Source: Pedobacter changchengzhani
Lineage (GTDB): Bacteria > Bacteroidota > Bacteroidia > Sphingobacteriales > Sphingobacteriaceae
Assembly (NCBI RefSeq): GCF_004354365.1
Contig: NZ_SJCY01000014.1
Location: 21,638-85,637, forward strand
Direction of reading: 5' to 3'
Length of the DNA stretch: 64,000 nucleotides
Within the stretch, counting starts at the first letter, position 1; every line of letters begins with the position of its first letter. Below the pieces are notes generated by a model, which saw only the letters and a program-made list of their open reading frames with translations, was not told the DNA's origin and did no database searches. The position numbers and the translations under genes were made by a program. Below, one piece after another: positions 44,981 through 54,723 of the stretch.

Positions 44981-46360
44981 TTACATCGTTGGCGGTAAAG
45001 CCGAATAATATTTTAACTGAATAATACTGGTTGGTACTGCACTCTCATTCCAAGCGGTATGGATGGATAATGCCGTACCAACTGCCGTTGCCTGCGAAAC
45101 CGATGAAGCATATACTTCTGTATTCGGAATTGCGCCAGAAAGCAGATGCATATAAATTTCGTTCTTACTGAAACCGCCATCAACAAAGATGCGCTTAACA
45201 CCATCACTTAAAATTAATTTTAGCGAATATTCTTGTTGTTTAACTAAATCGAAAATAAATTGATGATAGGCTTCTTCAGCAGTATTAAAAAGGTTTAAAT
45301 CACGATCAGGAAAGGCAGAGTTTGCTGAGAACGAAGTAGCTACTTCCTTATTTTCGGGAAATTTGTAGTTTAATTTTAAAACGATTGAAGGATTGAACTT
45401 TAAGTGTTTGAACAGGTACGCAGCTCTGTCAAAATGTTTTGCAATGCGTGTTAACTGTTTTTCATGCTCATTACCAGCAAAAATTCTCGATGCTTTAACT
45501 GCTTTCCCTTTGTAAGTCATGTAACATAAACAATCTTGTTTAAGCTCTTCGGCGGTTAAAGGAATTTGATTAAATGGGTTTAAACTGATGCACCAAGTTC
45601 CGGTAGATAGCAATACGAAAGGTTCTGCAAAGTTTGCTAAATACGGAATTAATGCAGCAGAACTGTCGTGCAAGCCAATACCAACTTCATATTCTTTCCC
45701 TAAGTATGTGGTTGGTAAGCAAGAATCGGCAGGCATTAAAGTACCTAATTTTTCGAAAATGCCTTCTTCTTTTACCCATTTGTGATACTGGTTTTTAGAA
45801 AAATCCCACAGATGAGTATGGCAACCAATACTTGTAATATCGGCCACGGCTTTGCCAGTAATTAAAAAACTTAAATATTGCGGTAAATGCAAAGCCCATT
45901 TTACTTTTTTAAATATTGCGGGCTGTTCTTTCTTTAAACGATATAACTGAAGGCCAGAATTTAAGCTACCCAAAATTGGCGAAGCCGTATCTTGCGAAAC
46001 TTTATCTTCACCACCATATTTGGCGTAAAATTCATTTTTTAAATCTTCCGGATATTCCTTTAAATAATTATACAATGGTGTAAGTGGCTTCCCTTTTTCA
46101 TCGAGATAGACAAAACTTGCACCATAAGTAGAAAAATTTATGGCTTTAATATCAAATTCTTTAAGCTGAAAAACCTGTTGTAAAGAATCATAAACTGAAG
46201 ATTTCAGACTATCCAAGTTTTCACAAGGTTCTCCATCTTCGTCTTCAGTTTCGATAAAGCGTGCACTGCGTTCGTAAACAATATTATAATCTTCATCCAG
46301 TAGGAAAAGCTTTTTATTTGTTTTTCCTACATCGAAAATGGCTATAACGGGTTTGGGCAT
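44981..46360 (-). CDS. rhaB: FGGY-family sugar kinase, probable rhamnulokinase
   Basis: A 459-residue FGGY kinase. It starts VIAIFDVGKTNKKLFLLDE, NFSTYGASFVYLD is the hinge of the substrate pocket, LLSTGTWCISLNPF is the ATP loop and FVDGGFSKNEIYMHLL the adenosine motif. Substrate is inferred from the neighbours: L-rhamnulose phosphorylated to its 1-phosphate. The isomerase gene lies 24 bases upstream in the operon. Confidence 0.88.
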   Translation of the reverse strand: MPKPVIAIFDVGKTNKKLFLLDEDYNIVYERSARFIETEDEDGEPCENLDSLKSSVYDSLQQVFQLKEFDIKAINFSTYGASFVYLDEKGKPLTPLYNYLKEYPEDLKNEFYAKYGGEDKVSQDTASPILGSLNSGLQLYRLKKEQPAIFKKVKWALHLPQYLSFLITGKAVADITSIGCHTHLWDFSKNQYHKWVKEEGIFEKLGTLMPADSCLPTTYLGKEYEVGIGLHDSSAALIPYLANFAEPFVLLSTGTWCISLNPFNQIPLTAEELKQDCLCYMTYKGKAVKASRIFAGNEHEKQLTRIAKHFDRAAYLFKHLKFNPSIVLKLNYKFPENKEVATSFSANSAFPDRDLNLFNTAEEAYHQFIFDLVKQQEYSLKLILSDGVKRIFVDGGFSKNEIYMHLLSGAIPNTEVYASSVSQATAVGTALSIHTAWNESAVPTSIIQLKYYSALPPTM

Positions 46361-46384
46361 GTTTTATAACTTATTTGCGTTAAA

Positions 46385-47668
46385 TTATAAACCTGTGGCT
46401 ACTGTTTTTTGCCCACGTTGCTGCACCAAATTATTTCTGCAACTCAAGTTGCGGTACAAACCAATTGGCGAAAGTGCCGCTCCTGCTCTCAATCTAGCTT
46501 CTGCAACAATCGATCTTAAATCGCTACGGAAAGTATTTTGTAAAATTTCTTGCGCCTTTGCAACATCATTTGTTTCTTGGGCTTCGATTAATGCTTTTCT
46601 ATCAACAAATAATGCTTGTGCATAAGCCAACATAATCGCTTCAACAGATTGTAATAAATCTTCTAAAGGATCTTTTACGTTGTGAGATGCATCAATCATC
46701 CAACCCAAATCTTTCGCATGGTTCATTCCTTTAGCATCCATACCTTCAACCAACTCGTTAAAAATTAAGAAAAGTTGGTAAGGTTTAATACTTCCTGCGG
46801 TTAAATCATCGTCGCCATATTTCGAATCGTTGAAATGGAAACCGCCTAACTTACCTTCCATTAGTAATAAGGAAACGATTTGCTCGATGTTAGCGTTAGG
46901 TAAATGGTGACCTAAATCGACCAAAGTATAAGCTTTTTTACCCAATTTACTTGCGTACAATAACGATTGACCCCAATCGCCAACTGTGGTAGAATAAAAA
47001 TTCGGTTCGAAAGCTTTGTACTCTACAAACATTTTCCAATCTTCTGGCAAAGCCGAATAAATTTCTTCTAAACTTTCTAACGTATTTTCAAATGCTTTAC
47101 GAAAGTTTAATTGACCTGGAAAGCATGATCCATCTGCTAACCAAACCGTTAAAGCATTCGAATCTAAAGCAACACCTTGTTTAATTACTTCAATATTATG
47201 TTCAATAGCTTGTTTGCGAATAGCCTTATTTACATTTTGTAACGATCCAAACTTGTAACTATGTGCAGCATCAGCCTGATCTTGAAAAGTATTTGAATTC
47301 ACGGCATCGAAAGTTAAACCATAGCTAGAGGCTAAAGCTTTTAACTCCGTAGCATTTTGTGGTATATCCCACGGAATATGTAAAGAAATTGATCCACTTG
47401 CGCCATTTAAGGCGTGTAATAAACCAACGTCTTCAATTTTTTCTTCAATGGTGCGCGGTTCGCCACCAGTAATGGCAAAACGGCCAAAACGCGTACCACC
47501 AGTTCCTAATGCCCAACTTGGAATTGCAATTTGAAAATCAACAAGTTTTTGAATAATGCTTTCAATATCCAAGTGCGACCAATCTGCCTTTAAATTATTT
47601 AACTTGCGTTGATGAGAAGTTAAAAGTGAATCGTTGTGCTGTTCTATTTGGTTGTGCTCAATTTTCAT
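46385..47668 (-). CDS. rhaI: L-rhamnose isomerase, P. stutzeri type
   Basis: A 427-residue TIM-barrel isomerase converting L-rhamnose to L-rhamnulose. TGGTRFGRF, SLHIPWDIP, the metal ligands in FVEYKAFEPNFYST and LVDLGHHLPNANIEQ, and GGFHFNDSKYGDDD match the RhaI group rather than the E. coli RhaA type. It lies between the aldolase-dehydrogenase and the kinase. A 16-bp hairpin separates it from the upstream gene. Confidence 0.93.
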   Translation of the reverse strand: MKIEHNQIEQHNDSLLTSHQRKLNNLKADWSHLDIESIIQKLVDFQIAIPSWALGTGGTRFGRFAITGGEPRTIEEKIEDVGLLHALNGASGSISLHIPWDIPQNATELKALASSYGLTFDAVNSNTFQDQADAAHSYKFGSLQNVNKAIRKQAIEHNIEVIKQGVALDSNALTVWLADGSCFPGQLNFRKAFENTLESLEEIYSALPEDWKMFVEYKAFEPNFYSTTVGDWGQSLLYASKLGKKAYTLVDLGHHLPNANIEQIVSLLLMEGKLGGFHFNDSKYGDDDLTAGSIKPYQLFLIFNELVEGMDAKGMNHAKDLGWMIDASHNVKDPLEDLLQSVEAIMLAYAQALFVDRKALIEAQETNDVAKAQEILQNTFRSDLRSIVAEARLRAGAALSPIGLYRNLSCRNNLVQQRGQKTVATGL

Positions 47669-47773
47669 TAGAATATATTTAGGTTTAACTAGTTTGCAGT
47701 AACAATGCGCTTAATAATGACGAATAAGATTGTTAGCTTACTAGAAAATTTGGTTAAAATTCGGTTTTTATTT

Positions 47774-47815
47774 TTCGTCATCTCAATAAATTATTTCGAT
47801 TATTGAGATGACGAA
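47774..47815 (-). other. 16-bp perfect hairpin between the aldolase-dehydrogenase and rhaI genes
   Basis: TTCGTCATCTCAATAA pairs perfectly with TTATTGAGATGACGAA around a 10-base loop. On the minus strand it is followed by A-rich sequence, not a T-run, so it is not a normal terminator for the operon. It sits in a 180-base gap and may stabilise or process the message. Confidence 0.7.
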
Positions 47816-47848
47816 TTTATCTGTTTTTATCCCAATGGGATGTAATTT

Positions 47849-49969
47849 TTATCTTACAAATGCCATTGCTACGCCACCATCTACATTTAAAATGTTTCCG
47901 GTAGATTTATTTAGCAACCCGCCAACAAACGCAAAGCAAGCATTGGCAATATCATCAGGTAAAATAATTTGATTTAACAAGGTGCGTTTTGCGTAATACG
48001 AAGGCAATTCGGCTACCGTAATACCATAAGCTTTTGCTCTTCCCTCGGCCCAGCCACCTGCCCAAATATTACTGTCGCTAATTACAGCATCAGGATTAAC
48101 TACATTAACCCTAATGTGATCGGCACCAAGTTCTGCCGCATTTAAACGGCTTAAATGTAACTGCGCAGCTTTTGCACTACCGTAACCCGCATTGTTTGGC
48201 CCACTTACCAATGCATTTTTACTTACAATATTGATAATATCGCCACCAATGCTTTGTTTTTGCATGGTAAGTGCGGCGGCTTGCGTAACAAAGAATTGTC
48301 CTTTTACCAAAACATCATACAACAAATCCCAATCTTTTTCGGTATGATCTCCAATTGGTTTAGAAATTGATAATCCAGCATTATTCACAATAATATCTAC
48401 GCCTCCAAAAGCTAAAGCAGCAGCACTAAATGCTTTATCAATATCAGTTGCACTGGTAACATCTAACTGTACAGTCGAATAAGAATCTTTACCAAACAAC
48501 TTTTCGAACTCCGCTCCTGCTTCTTGCAAGCGCTCGGCATTCATATCATTCAATACAACAACACCGCCCTCTGCTACAAACTTTTTAGCAATCGCTTTTC
48601 CTATGCCACCTGCACTACCCGTAATCATTGCTATTTTACCAGTTAATGGTTTTGGTTTAGGCATTCGCTGCAATTTTGCTTCTTCTAACAACCAATATTC
48701 GATGTTAAACGCCTCTTGATGAGGTAAAGAAGTATATTCTGATACCGCTTCGGCACCTTTCATCACATTAATTGCATTGGTATAAAATTCTGCAGCTACT
48801 CTGGCGGTTTGTTTATCTTTAGAAAAAGTAAACATTCCAATGCCAGGATATAAAATTACAACTGGATTAGTATCGCGTACCGCAGGACTATTATCATGCT
48901 TACATGTTTCGTAATAATTGGTGTACATGGCACGATAAGCTTCAAAAGCAGGTACAAGTTTTTGCTTTAAAGTTTCAACATCAGTTAAATCAGCATCATT
49001 GGCAATATCTAAAACCAGCGGACTTATTTTGGTGCGCAGAAAGTGATCAGGACAACTTGTGCCCATTGGGGCAAGTCGGCTTAAATCGTTTGAATTAATA
49101 AACTCAAGTACGCGAGCATCATCGGTAAAATGCCCAATCATGTGTTGTTTAGATGAGCATAAACCACGTAAAACGGGCGCTAATAAAGCAGCTTGCTTTT
49201 TACGGTTATCTTCAGTTGCGCTTTCAATTTTTTGTCCGCCAAAAACAGGACCTTTTTTACCGTAATTTTCTTGTAAATAAGCCGAACAGATTTCGATAAC
49301 CTCAAGCGTATTTACATAACTTTCGTAAGCAGTATCGCCCCAGGTAAACAAACCGTGAGAACCCAACATGATACCACGAATACCTGGATTTTCATCCAAA
49401 CATTTTTTTAGCGATAAGCCGAGTTCAAAACCTGGCTTTTTCCATTCTACCCATCCAATTGTTCCGTTAAACAGTTCTTGGGTTATTTTTTTGCCATCTT
49501 TCGCTGCCGCAATTGCAATAGCAGCATCTGGATGAAGGTGATCTATATGTTTAAAAGGTAGAAAACCGTGTAGTGGTGTATCAATAGATGGCGCTTTTGA
49601 AGCTAAATCATAAATACAATGGTTAAATAAATCAACCATTTCATCTTCATGTTCTACACCTCTATAAATATTTTTGAGGCTACGCAAACGATCTACATAT
49701 AATGCCGCTAAACCACTTTTTTTCAGCGTTCCTAAATCGCCACCAGAACCTTTAACCCACATCACTTCGGTTTCTAAACCCGTTAATGGATCAACCTCAT
49801 TTAATTTACATGATGTGTTGCCACCGCCATAATTAGTTAAGCGGAGATCGGCACCAAGAAGATTTGAACGATATATAAGCAATGCAACTTCATCACCTTC
49901 TAATTTCGCAGCCTCTTGGTCGTCCCACAAATAGCTAACGTATTTATAATTACTTTCTTTAACAGACAT
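47849..49969 (-). CDS. Bifunctional rhamnulose-1-phosphate aldolase / L-lactaldehyde dehydrogenase
   Basis: The 706-residue fusion has an N-terminal class II aldolase domain (residues ~1-430) with zinc-type histidines in HGFLPFKHIDHLHPD and MLGSHGLFTWGD. The C-terminal short-chain dehydrogenase (~445-706) has the NAD motif TGSAGGIGKAIA, NNAGLS and the YGSAKAAQ active site. It cleaves rhamnulose-1-phosphate to dihydroxyacetone phosphate and L-lactaldehyde and oxidises the latter. It is the second gene of the operon, 26 bases behind rhaT. Confidence 0.93.
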   Translation of the reverse strand: MSVKESNYKYVSYLWDDQEAAKLEGDEVALLIYRSNLLGADLRLTNYGGGNTSCKLNEVDPLTGLETEVMWVKGSGGDLGTLKKSGLAALYVDRLRSLKNIYRGVEHEDEMVDLFNHCIYDLASKAPSIDTPLHGFLPFKHIDHLHPDAAIAIAAAKDGKKITQELFNGTIGWVEWKKPGFELGLSLKKCLDENPGIRGIMLGSHGLFTWGDTAYESYVNTLEVIEICSAYLQENYGKKGPVFGGQKIESATEDNRKKQAALLAPVLRGLCSSKQHMIGHFTDDARVLEFINSNDLSRLAPMGTSCPDHFLRTKISPLVLDIANDADLTDVETLKQKLVPAFEAYRAMYTNYYETCKHDNSPAVRDTNPVVILYPGIGMFTFSKDKQTARVAAEFYTNAINVMKGAEAVSEYTSLPHQEAFNIEYWLLEEAKLQRMPKPKPLTGKIAMITGSAGGIGKAIAKKFVAEGGVVVLNDMNAERLQEAGAEFEKLFGKDSYSTVQLDVTSATDIDKAFSAAALAFGGVDIIVNNAGLSISKPIGDHTEKDWDLLYDVLVKGQFFVTQAAALTMQKQSIGGDIINIVSKNALVSGPNNAGYGSAKAAQLHLSRLNAAELGADHIRVNVVNPDAVISDSNIWAGGWAEGRAKAYGITVAELPSYYAKRTLLNQIILPDDIANACFAFVGGLLNKSTGNILNVDGGVAMAFVR

Positions 49970-49995
49970 ATAATTGATATTTTTTCTTTTTAAAA

Positions 49996-51087
49996 TTATT
50001 TAATTGAATTTCCGTAACCTACAATTAACACGGATGCAATAATGGTAACAATACCTACTATAACCGTAACGTATGTTTTCTTCGAAACGCCTTTCCATTC
50101 CTTAAGCACGATACCCCAAACGTTTGCCACTAATATAATGAAGGCCATGTGCAGGATCCAAGAACTGGCGCCATTCCCCATTTTGCTCTCTCCCATTCCA
50201 TAAAAGAAGAATTGTAGAAACCAAGTTGTTCCGGCAAGTGCCGAAAAGATATAGTTTTTAAGTAAAGGTGTTTTTTTGTTTGCGTAATCTCCAAATGTTT
50301 TGTTTCTAGCGTTTAGAATCATACACCAAATAAAGTTAGTGGTTAAACCTCCCCAAAGGATGATAATATAGGTTACATTATTTGAAAATAGAAAATTTGT
50401 AGTTTCTGTAGGGTTTGCAGCTTTCCAAACTGTATTAACGGCATCTGCAATAGGTTTACCAGCTTCGATACCGAAATTGAAACACGCACTTAACACACCG
50501 GAAACAATGCCCACAAATAAACCTAAACCGAACTTATATTCTGTTTTAATTTCTAAACCGTGAGGATCGGTAACGGCAGTGCTGATTTCTTTCTCTTTCA
50601 TCATCCCTGCTTTACCGCAGATGATTATACCCAAAACGCATACCAATAAACCCAATAAAACCATTCGTCCCCAATCGGTATGTAGAAACATGGTAAATGT
50701 ATCTTTTCCTTCTTTAGGGAAAATATCAAAATAAATTGATGGTAAAATTGAGCCTAAAACCATGCAAAGACCCAAAATAATGCTACTACCTAAGGCAACA
50801 CCAAGGTAACGAACACCTAAGCCGTATGTTAAACCGCCAATGCCCCACAATACACCAAATATGTAAGTTAAAAATAAAATGCTTCCACTAGCACTTGTTA
50901 AAAAATGCGTAAAATTTGGAACTGTTAAATATGCGGCCAAAGGCGGTACAATTAACCAAGAGAAAATTCCGCCAACGATCCAATAACTTTCCCATGACCA
51001 TCCTTTTACTTTTTTATAGGGGATGTAAAAACTACCGGAAGCAAAACCCCCGATGAAATGAAAGAATACGCCTAAAATTGCTTGCAT
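49996..51087 (-). CDS. rhaT: L-rhamnose/proton symporter RhaT
   Basis: A 363-residue membrane protein with ten hydrophobic segments, of the RhaT family (GSFYIPYKKVKGWSWESYWI, GLGVRYLGVALGSSIILGLC, MGNGASSWILHMAFIILVANV). It imports L-rhamnose. It is the first gene of the minus-strand operon rhaT - aldolase/dehydrogenase - rhaI - rhaB, with promoter-like TTACTTTCG and direct repeats upstream. Confidence 0.95.
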   Translation of the reverse strand: MQAILGVFFHFIGGFASGSFYIPYKKVKGWSWESYWIVGGIFSWLIVPPLAAYLTVPNFTHFLTSASGSILFLTYIFGVLWGIGGLTYGLGVRYLGVALGSSIILGLCMVLGSILPSIYFDIFPKEGKDTFTMFLHTDWGRMVLLGLLVCVLGIIICGKAGMMKEKEISTAVTDPHGLEIKTEYKFGLGLFVGIVSGVLSACFNFGIEAGKPIADAVNTVWKAANPTETTNFLFSNNVTYIIILWGGLTTNFIWCMILNARNKTFGDYANKKTPLLKNYIFSALAGTTWFLQFFFYGMGESKMGNGASSWILHMAFIILVANVWGIVLKEWKGVSKKTYVTVIVGIVTIIASVLIVGYGNSIK

Positions 51088-51134
51088 AATTTATTAATAT
51101 TTGGTTTATCGAAAGTAAAAAATGATTGGTATTT

Positions 51135-51154
51135 AACTGTTATGAACTGTTATG
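51135..51154 (-). promoter_or_regulatory. Tandem AACTGTTATG repeats upstream of rhaT
   Basis: Two exact adjacent copies of AACTGTTATG (51135-51144, 51145-51154) are spaced by one DNA turn. On the minus strand they sit just upstream of, and touch, the -33 position of a TACTTTCG -7-like element, with ~50-65 bases to the rhaT ATG. This is the right place for an activator or the GntR regulator. Confidence 0.4.
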
Positions 51155-51320
51155 GTGAAAAAATTTAAAGGTATTTAGACCTCTATTTATTGAAATTAAT
51201 TTTGAATGCAAAAAAAAATAGATTGCTTTTCAGGCCAATTTTGCCTTAAAAAAAAGGTTGTTAATGAAGCATAATACCGCTATCTGTAGCAAATTAAATT
51301 TGAATTCTCGATAAAAATAG

Positions 51321-51893
51321 TGATGTGTTTTCCTTTTCAACCATCTTCTAAAAAACAGTATAACAAAAGAAGTCAAGCTTTTAAAGCTTGACTTCTTTGA
51401 TTTAAAAGCTTGCAAAAGCACGAAACACTATACTCCTATTTATAGAAAATCGAATTTGAATTCGAAAAAAAATATTGATGTATTTTCCTTCTTAGCCATC
51501 TTCTAAAAAACAGTATAACAAAAGAAGTCAAGCTTTTAAAGCTTGACTTCTTTGATTTAACAGCTTGCAAAAGCATGAAACACTATATTCTTATTTATAG
51601 AAAATCGAATTTGGATTCGAAAAAAAAATATTGATGTATTTTCCTTCTCAACCATCTTCTAAAAAACAGTATAACAAAAGAAGTCAAGCTTTTAAAGCTT
51701 GACTTCTTTGATTTAACAGCTTACAAAAGCATGAAACACTATACTCCTATTTATAGAAAATCGAATTTGAATTCGAAAAAAAAATATTGATGTATTTTCC
51801 TTCTCAGCCATCTTCTACAAAACAGTATAACAAAAGAAGTCAAGCTTTTAAAGCTTGACTTCTTTGATTTAACAGCTTGCAAAAGCATGAAAC
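51321..51893. repeat. Four 156-bp tandem repeats each with a 33-base perfect hairpin
   Basis: Units begin at about 51321, 51476, 51632 and 51788 (TGATGTATTTTCC...), spaced 155-156 bases; the last is cut short at 51893. Each holds a perfect palindrome with 16-base arms AAAGAAGTCAAGCTTT around one T (first at 51366-51398) and an A/T-rich TCGAATTTGAATTCGA palindrome. A degenerate extra piece precedes the first. The array lies between the pafA stop and the rhaT promoter. It has no open reading frame of note and no partner gene; it does not look like a CRISPR because the units are nearly identical throughout. Confidence 0.9.
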
Positions 51894-51903
51894 ATTTGAA
51901 TAG

Positions 51904-53604
51904 TTATTTGCTTAACACTTCTACAATAGGTTTTCCAATTGCGCCATTAGGCATTTGAATATGTAAGAAAGCTGCAACCGTTGGTGCGATATCTGTCATA
52001 TAAGTTTCGCGGTTTGTAGCACCATGTTTTATTCCCCAACCCATAAATATTAATGGAATATGCGTATCTGTTGGGCCATACAAACCATGCGTTGTACCTG
52101 TTGAACCACCAGAAAACCAGCCCGGATCACTTATAATTTGAACATCGCCACTGCGTTTATAGTTGTAGCCGTTTATAATCCGCTCTTTAATGTAATTTGG
52201 TATAGAGGCTGCTTGAATGTTATCTAAATCAACCGCAAAAGATATACCCGGTTGTTTACGAAGAAAATTGATAGATTCTTGTTTAACTAAATTGTAGTCT
52301 AATTTCTTCTTATCAATTAAATCAGCATTATAATAAACTTGGTAAGACGATACTCGAGTAACTAATTTTTCTACATCGAATTTGCCTTTCAGGTATTCGT
52401 TTAAGGATGCTCTTATCGCGCCTGTATTCACATTTTCTGATGGAATTTTATGTGCTTGGTTAAATTTTATCGAGTTGGAGGCGCCGTGATCGGCAGTAAG
52501 AAATACAGTGTAATTTCCTTTGCCTACTTTCTTATCTAATGCATCGAAAAAAGCACCCAAATCTTTATCTAAACGTAAGTAAACGTCTTCAACCTCAACC
52601 GAATTTGGTCCATACATGTGTCCAACATAATCCGTCGAAGCACAATTTATGGCTAAAAAGTCTGTCGCACTACCTTTTCCCAATTGGTAAGCATCTAAAG
52701 TTGCTTTTGCAAATTCTAAAGTTAATGTGTTTCCAAAAGGTGTGTCTCTAAAATCTTCGCGAGAGTTTTTATAAACACTAGAAATTAAATGCGGAAAAAT
52801 GGATTCTGTTTCGCCTTTAAATTTTCCTTCCCAAATAGCATTGTCGGGTAAACTTTGTGTGTAGGTTTCAATCGGATATAAAGTATGCCAATCTTTAGCA
52901 ATAAGTTTATCAATATGTTTTGCTTGATTAAAATCGTTTACCCATTTTGGCAACTGTTGCATATAATAGCTACTGGTGATAAAGTTCCCAGAGTCATCAT
53001 CTAACCAAAATGCAGCAGTTGGCGTGTGTCCGGCTGGCAGTATCGACGCTCTATCTTTTAGAGATACGCCCACAATTTTAGATTGGAAATTAGATGCAAT
53101 TGCTAACTCATCAGTAATGGTAGATGCCAATAAATTTCGAGGCGACATTTGCCCCGATTTACCAGTCGTACCAACGCTTTGCACCGCACTATCTGAGGTG
53201 CAGTAAACACTTTTTCCACTTGCTCTATCAATCCAATTGTTATCAGTAATACCGTGTATAGCAGGTACGGAACCCGTATAAATTGTAGAGTGACCAACCG
53301 CTGTAACCGATGGAATATAATTGATTAGGGTATTTTCGCAACTAAAACCTTGTTTTAATAAGCGTTTAAAACCAGTTTCGCCATACCTGTCATAAAATCT
53401 ATATAAGTAATCCCACCGCATTTGATCGATTACGATACCAACCACCAATTTCGGTTTTGGCAAAGTATTATCAGTTACTTTGGCTTTTTGCGCTTGCACA
53501 GCAAAACTAGAAGCGATTAGCAAAAGCAAAATTAAAAAGTTTCTCGCTGTCGTAAAATAAAATTTTCTAGCGGGTAAATTCACTTTAAATTGTAGCATAT
53601 TCAA
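51904..53604 (-). CDS. pafA: PafA-type alkaline phosphatase
   Basis: A 566-residue secreted phosphomonoesterase with a signal peptide ending VQAQ. The nucleophile is Thr101 in PSVTAVGHS, and N122 in the ITDNNW segment and the K183-D-R185 pair in SLKDRASILP match the PafA residues Asn100, Lys162 and Arg164. Zinc ligands lie in VGIVIDQMR, LTADHGAS and TTHGLYGP. It is calcium- and phosphate-inhibition-insensitive in other Bacteroidota; here that is only an expectation. Start may be two codons later (53598). Confidence 0.92.
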   Translation of the reverse strand: MNMLQFKVNLPARKFYFTTARNFLILLLLIASSFAVQAQKAKVTDNTLPKPKLVVGIVIDQMRWDYLYRFYDRYGETGFKRLLKQGFSCENTLINYIPSVTAVGHSTIYTGSVPAIHGITDNNWIDRASGKSVYCTSDSAVQSVGTTGKSGQMSPRNLLASTITDELAIASNFQSKIVGVSLKDRASILPAGHTPTAAFWLDDDSGNFITSSYYMQQLPKWVNDFNQAKHIDKLIAKDWHTLYPIETYTQSLPDNAIWEGKFKGETESIFPHLISSVYKNSREDFRDTPFGNTLTLEFAKATLDAYQLGKGSATDFLAINCASTDYVGHMYGPNSVEVEDVYLRLDKDLGAFFDALDKKVGKGNYTVFLTADHGASNSIKFNQAHKIPSENVNTGAIRASLNEYLKGKFDVEKLVTRVSSYQVYYNADLIDKKKLDYNLVKQESINFLRKQPGISFAVDLDNIQAASIPNYIKERIINGYNYKRSGDVQIISDPGWFSGGSTGTTHGLYGPTDTHIPLIFMGWGIKHGATNRETYMTDIAPTVAAFLHIQMPNGAIGKPIVEVLSK

Positions 53605-53971
53605 TCTGGGTTTTATACTTTAAATAGTGTTATTAATTTGATAAAAGCATACGTTAAATATTTTCAACATAAATATCGACTACTAAAACTCACAATTATC
53701 CTCAAAAGATAAAAATTAGATCATTTTAGGTAACAGTTTTCAAACTTAATAATTTACAGGTAATACTAGGTTAAGTAAATGTTAAATTTCATTATTTTTA
53801 GCCATGCTGTAAGTTCACGAAATTATAATCTATTCTCCCTAATTTAATGTAACAATCACATTGTTAAAGAAACTGCAGATGTAGTGTGAGGGAAATTAAT
53901 CTCTAAATTTTGCTAAATAAATGGATACGATTTTAGTTGGAGGTACCAGTAATTTAACGCTATTTAAAACC
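53605..53971. other. Intergenic region without recognisable gene
   Basis: AT-rich sequence between pafA and the 54.0-54.6 kb unknown gene. A possible -7 element for pafA (minus-strand TAAGTTTG, plus-strand 53741-53748) is present but far from the start. Nothing else is recognised. Confidence 0.5.
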
Positions 53972-54002
53972 AAAAAAGCCTACCAACTAAATGGCAAGCT
54001 TT
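53972..54002 (-). terminator. Terminator of the unknown protein gene
   Basis: On the minus strand AAAGCTTGCCA pairs with TGGTAGGCTTT (two G-U pairs) around a 6-base loop and runs into TTT. It lies 24 bases after the stop codon at 54027. Confidence 0.55.
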
Positions 54003-54026
54003 AATAAAACAATAAAAGATTAAAAA

Positions 54027-54581
54027 TTACCTGGCATAAACGCCATTGGGAGAAACTACCGATGCTGGACCCCCAGTAATGCCCACTGGTGGAATAATTA
54101 GGTTAATGGCCTCGCCATTTATTTTAACAACAGTTTTGCGTGCATGAATTTCTACGCCTTGTTGGTAAAATGGAGGCATTGCCGAAGGCGTTCTATCAAT
54201 TAAATACGGATCTGAAAAATCAGTCATGTCCACTTCAAAAGTATAATTGCCCACTTTGCAAACCGCAAGTGCTTTATCTTTAGTCACATCAATATTAATT
54301 TCTGCCTTTAACACTGGCGCAAATTCAAAAGGCGTATCTGCAAAAATGTTTGGCCCGAAATATTCTCCCACGGTTTGATTATCACTCACGAAGCCCATTA
54401 CTGCTGGTGCAGATTGAGGATCTGGTTGCCACAAAATCATACCGCTTGCTGCGCAACCAATTGGTGTATTTACCATTCTCGCTAAGTGGACTATTAAATT
54501 TGGCATTTGAAAATCTGGAGAAGTAAGGGCGACTAAATCAATTCCACCTTCCCAACTCATCCATTTAGATACATTGTTCAT
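54027..54581 (-). CDS. Hypothetical protein, DUF-like beta-rich
   Basis: I do not recognise this ~184-residue protein. I place its start at the Met before NNVSKWMSWEGG (54581) because the upstream 21 residues look like non-coding translation. It has no signal peptide or membrane segment; composition suggests beta strands with Pro/Gly turns (FGPNIFADTPFEFAPVL, GNYTFEVDMTDFSDPYL). Terminators flank it on both sides, so it is a single transcript. Confidence 0.6.
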   Translation of the reverse strand: MNNVSKWMSWEGGIDLVALTSPDFQMPNLIVHLARMVNTPIGCAASGMILWQPDPQSAPAVMGFVSDNQTVGEYFGPNIFADTPFEFAPVLKAEINIDVTKDKALAVCKVGNYTFEVDMTDFSDPYLIDRTPSAMPPFYQQGVEIHARKTVVKINGEAINLIIPPVGITGGPASVVSPNGVYAR

Positions 54582-54670
54582 ATTCGTTTGTTTATAATTT
54601 ATGATATAAATGTATGGTGATGAGCGTGTGATGGCAATACCCATAAAAGGGTATTTTGAGTTTTGCCCAT

Positions 54671-54705
54671 AAAAAAAGCCACTTCAAAAAATGAAATGGC
54701 TTTTT
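54671..54705 (-). terminator. Terminator of the TPR-like protein gene
   Basis: On the minus strand AAAAAGCCA and TGGCTTTTT pair with an inner TTCA/TGAA helix and a mismatch, followed by a T-run. It lies just after the stop codon at 54724. Confidence 0.7.
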
Positions 54706-54723
54706 AATGGAATATTTTTTTGG

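Noticed and set aside
51230..51421. 63-residue minus-strand ORF over the first hairpin repeat
   Set aside because: It is made mostly of repeat sequence with a poly-basic composition and no conserved pattern.
51321..51893. CRISPR or IS remnant in the 156-bp repeats
   Set aside because: Whole units are alike, including the parts between the hairpins, so there are no spacers; no transposase or terminal inverted repeats are seen.
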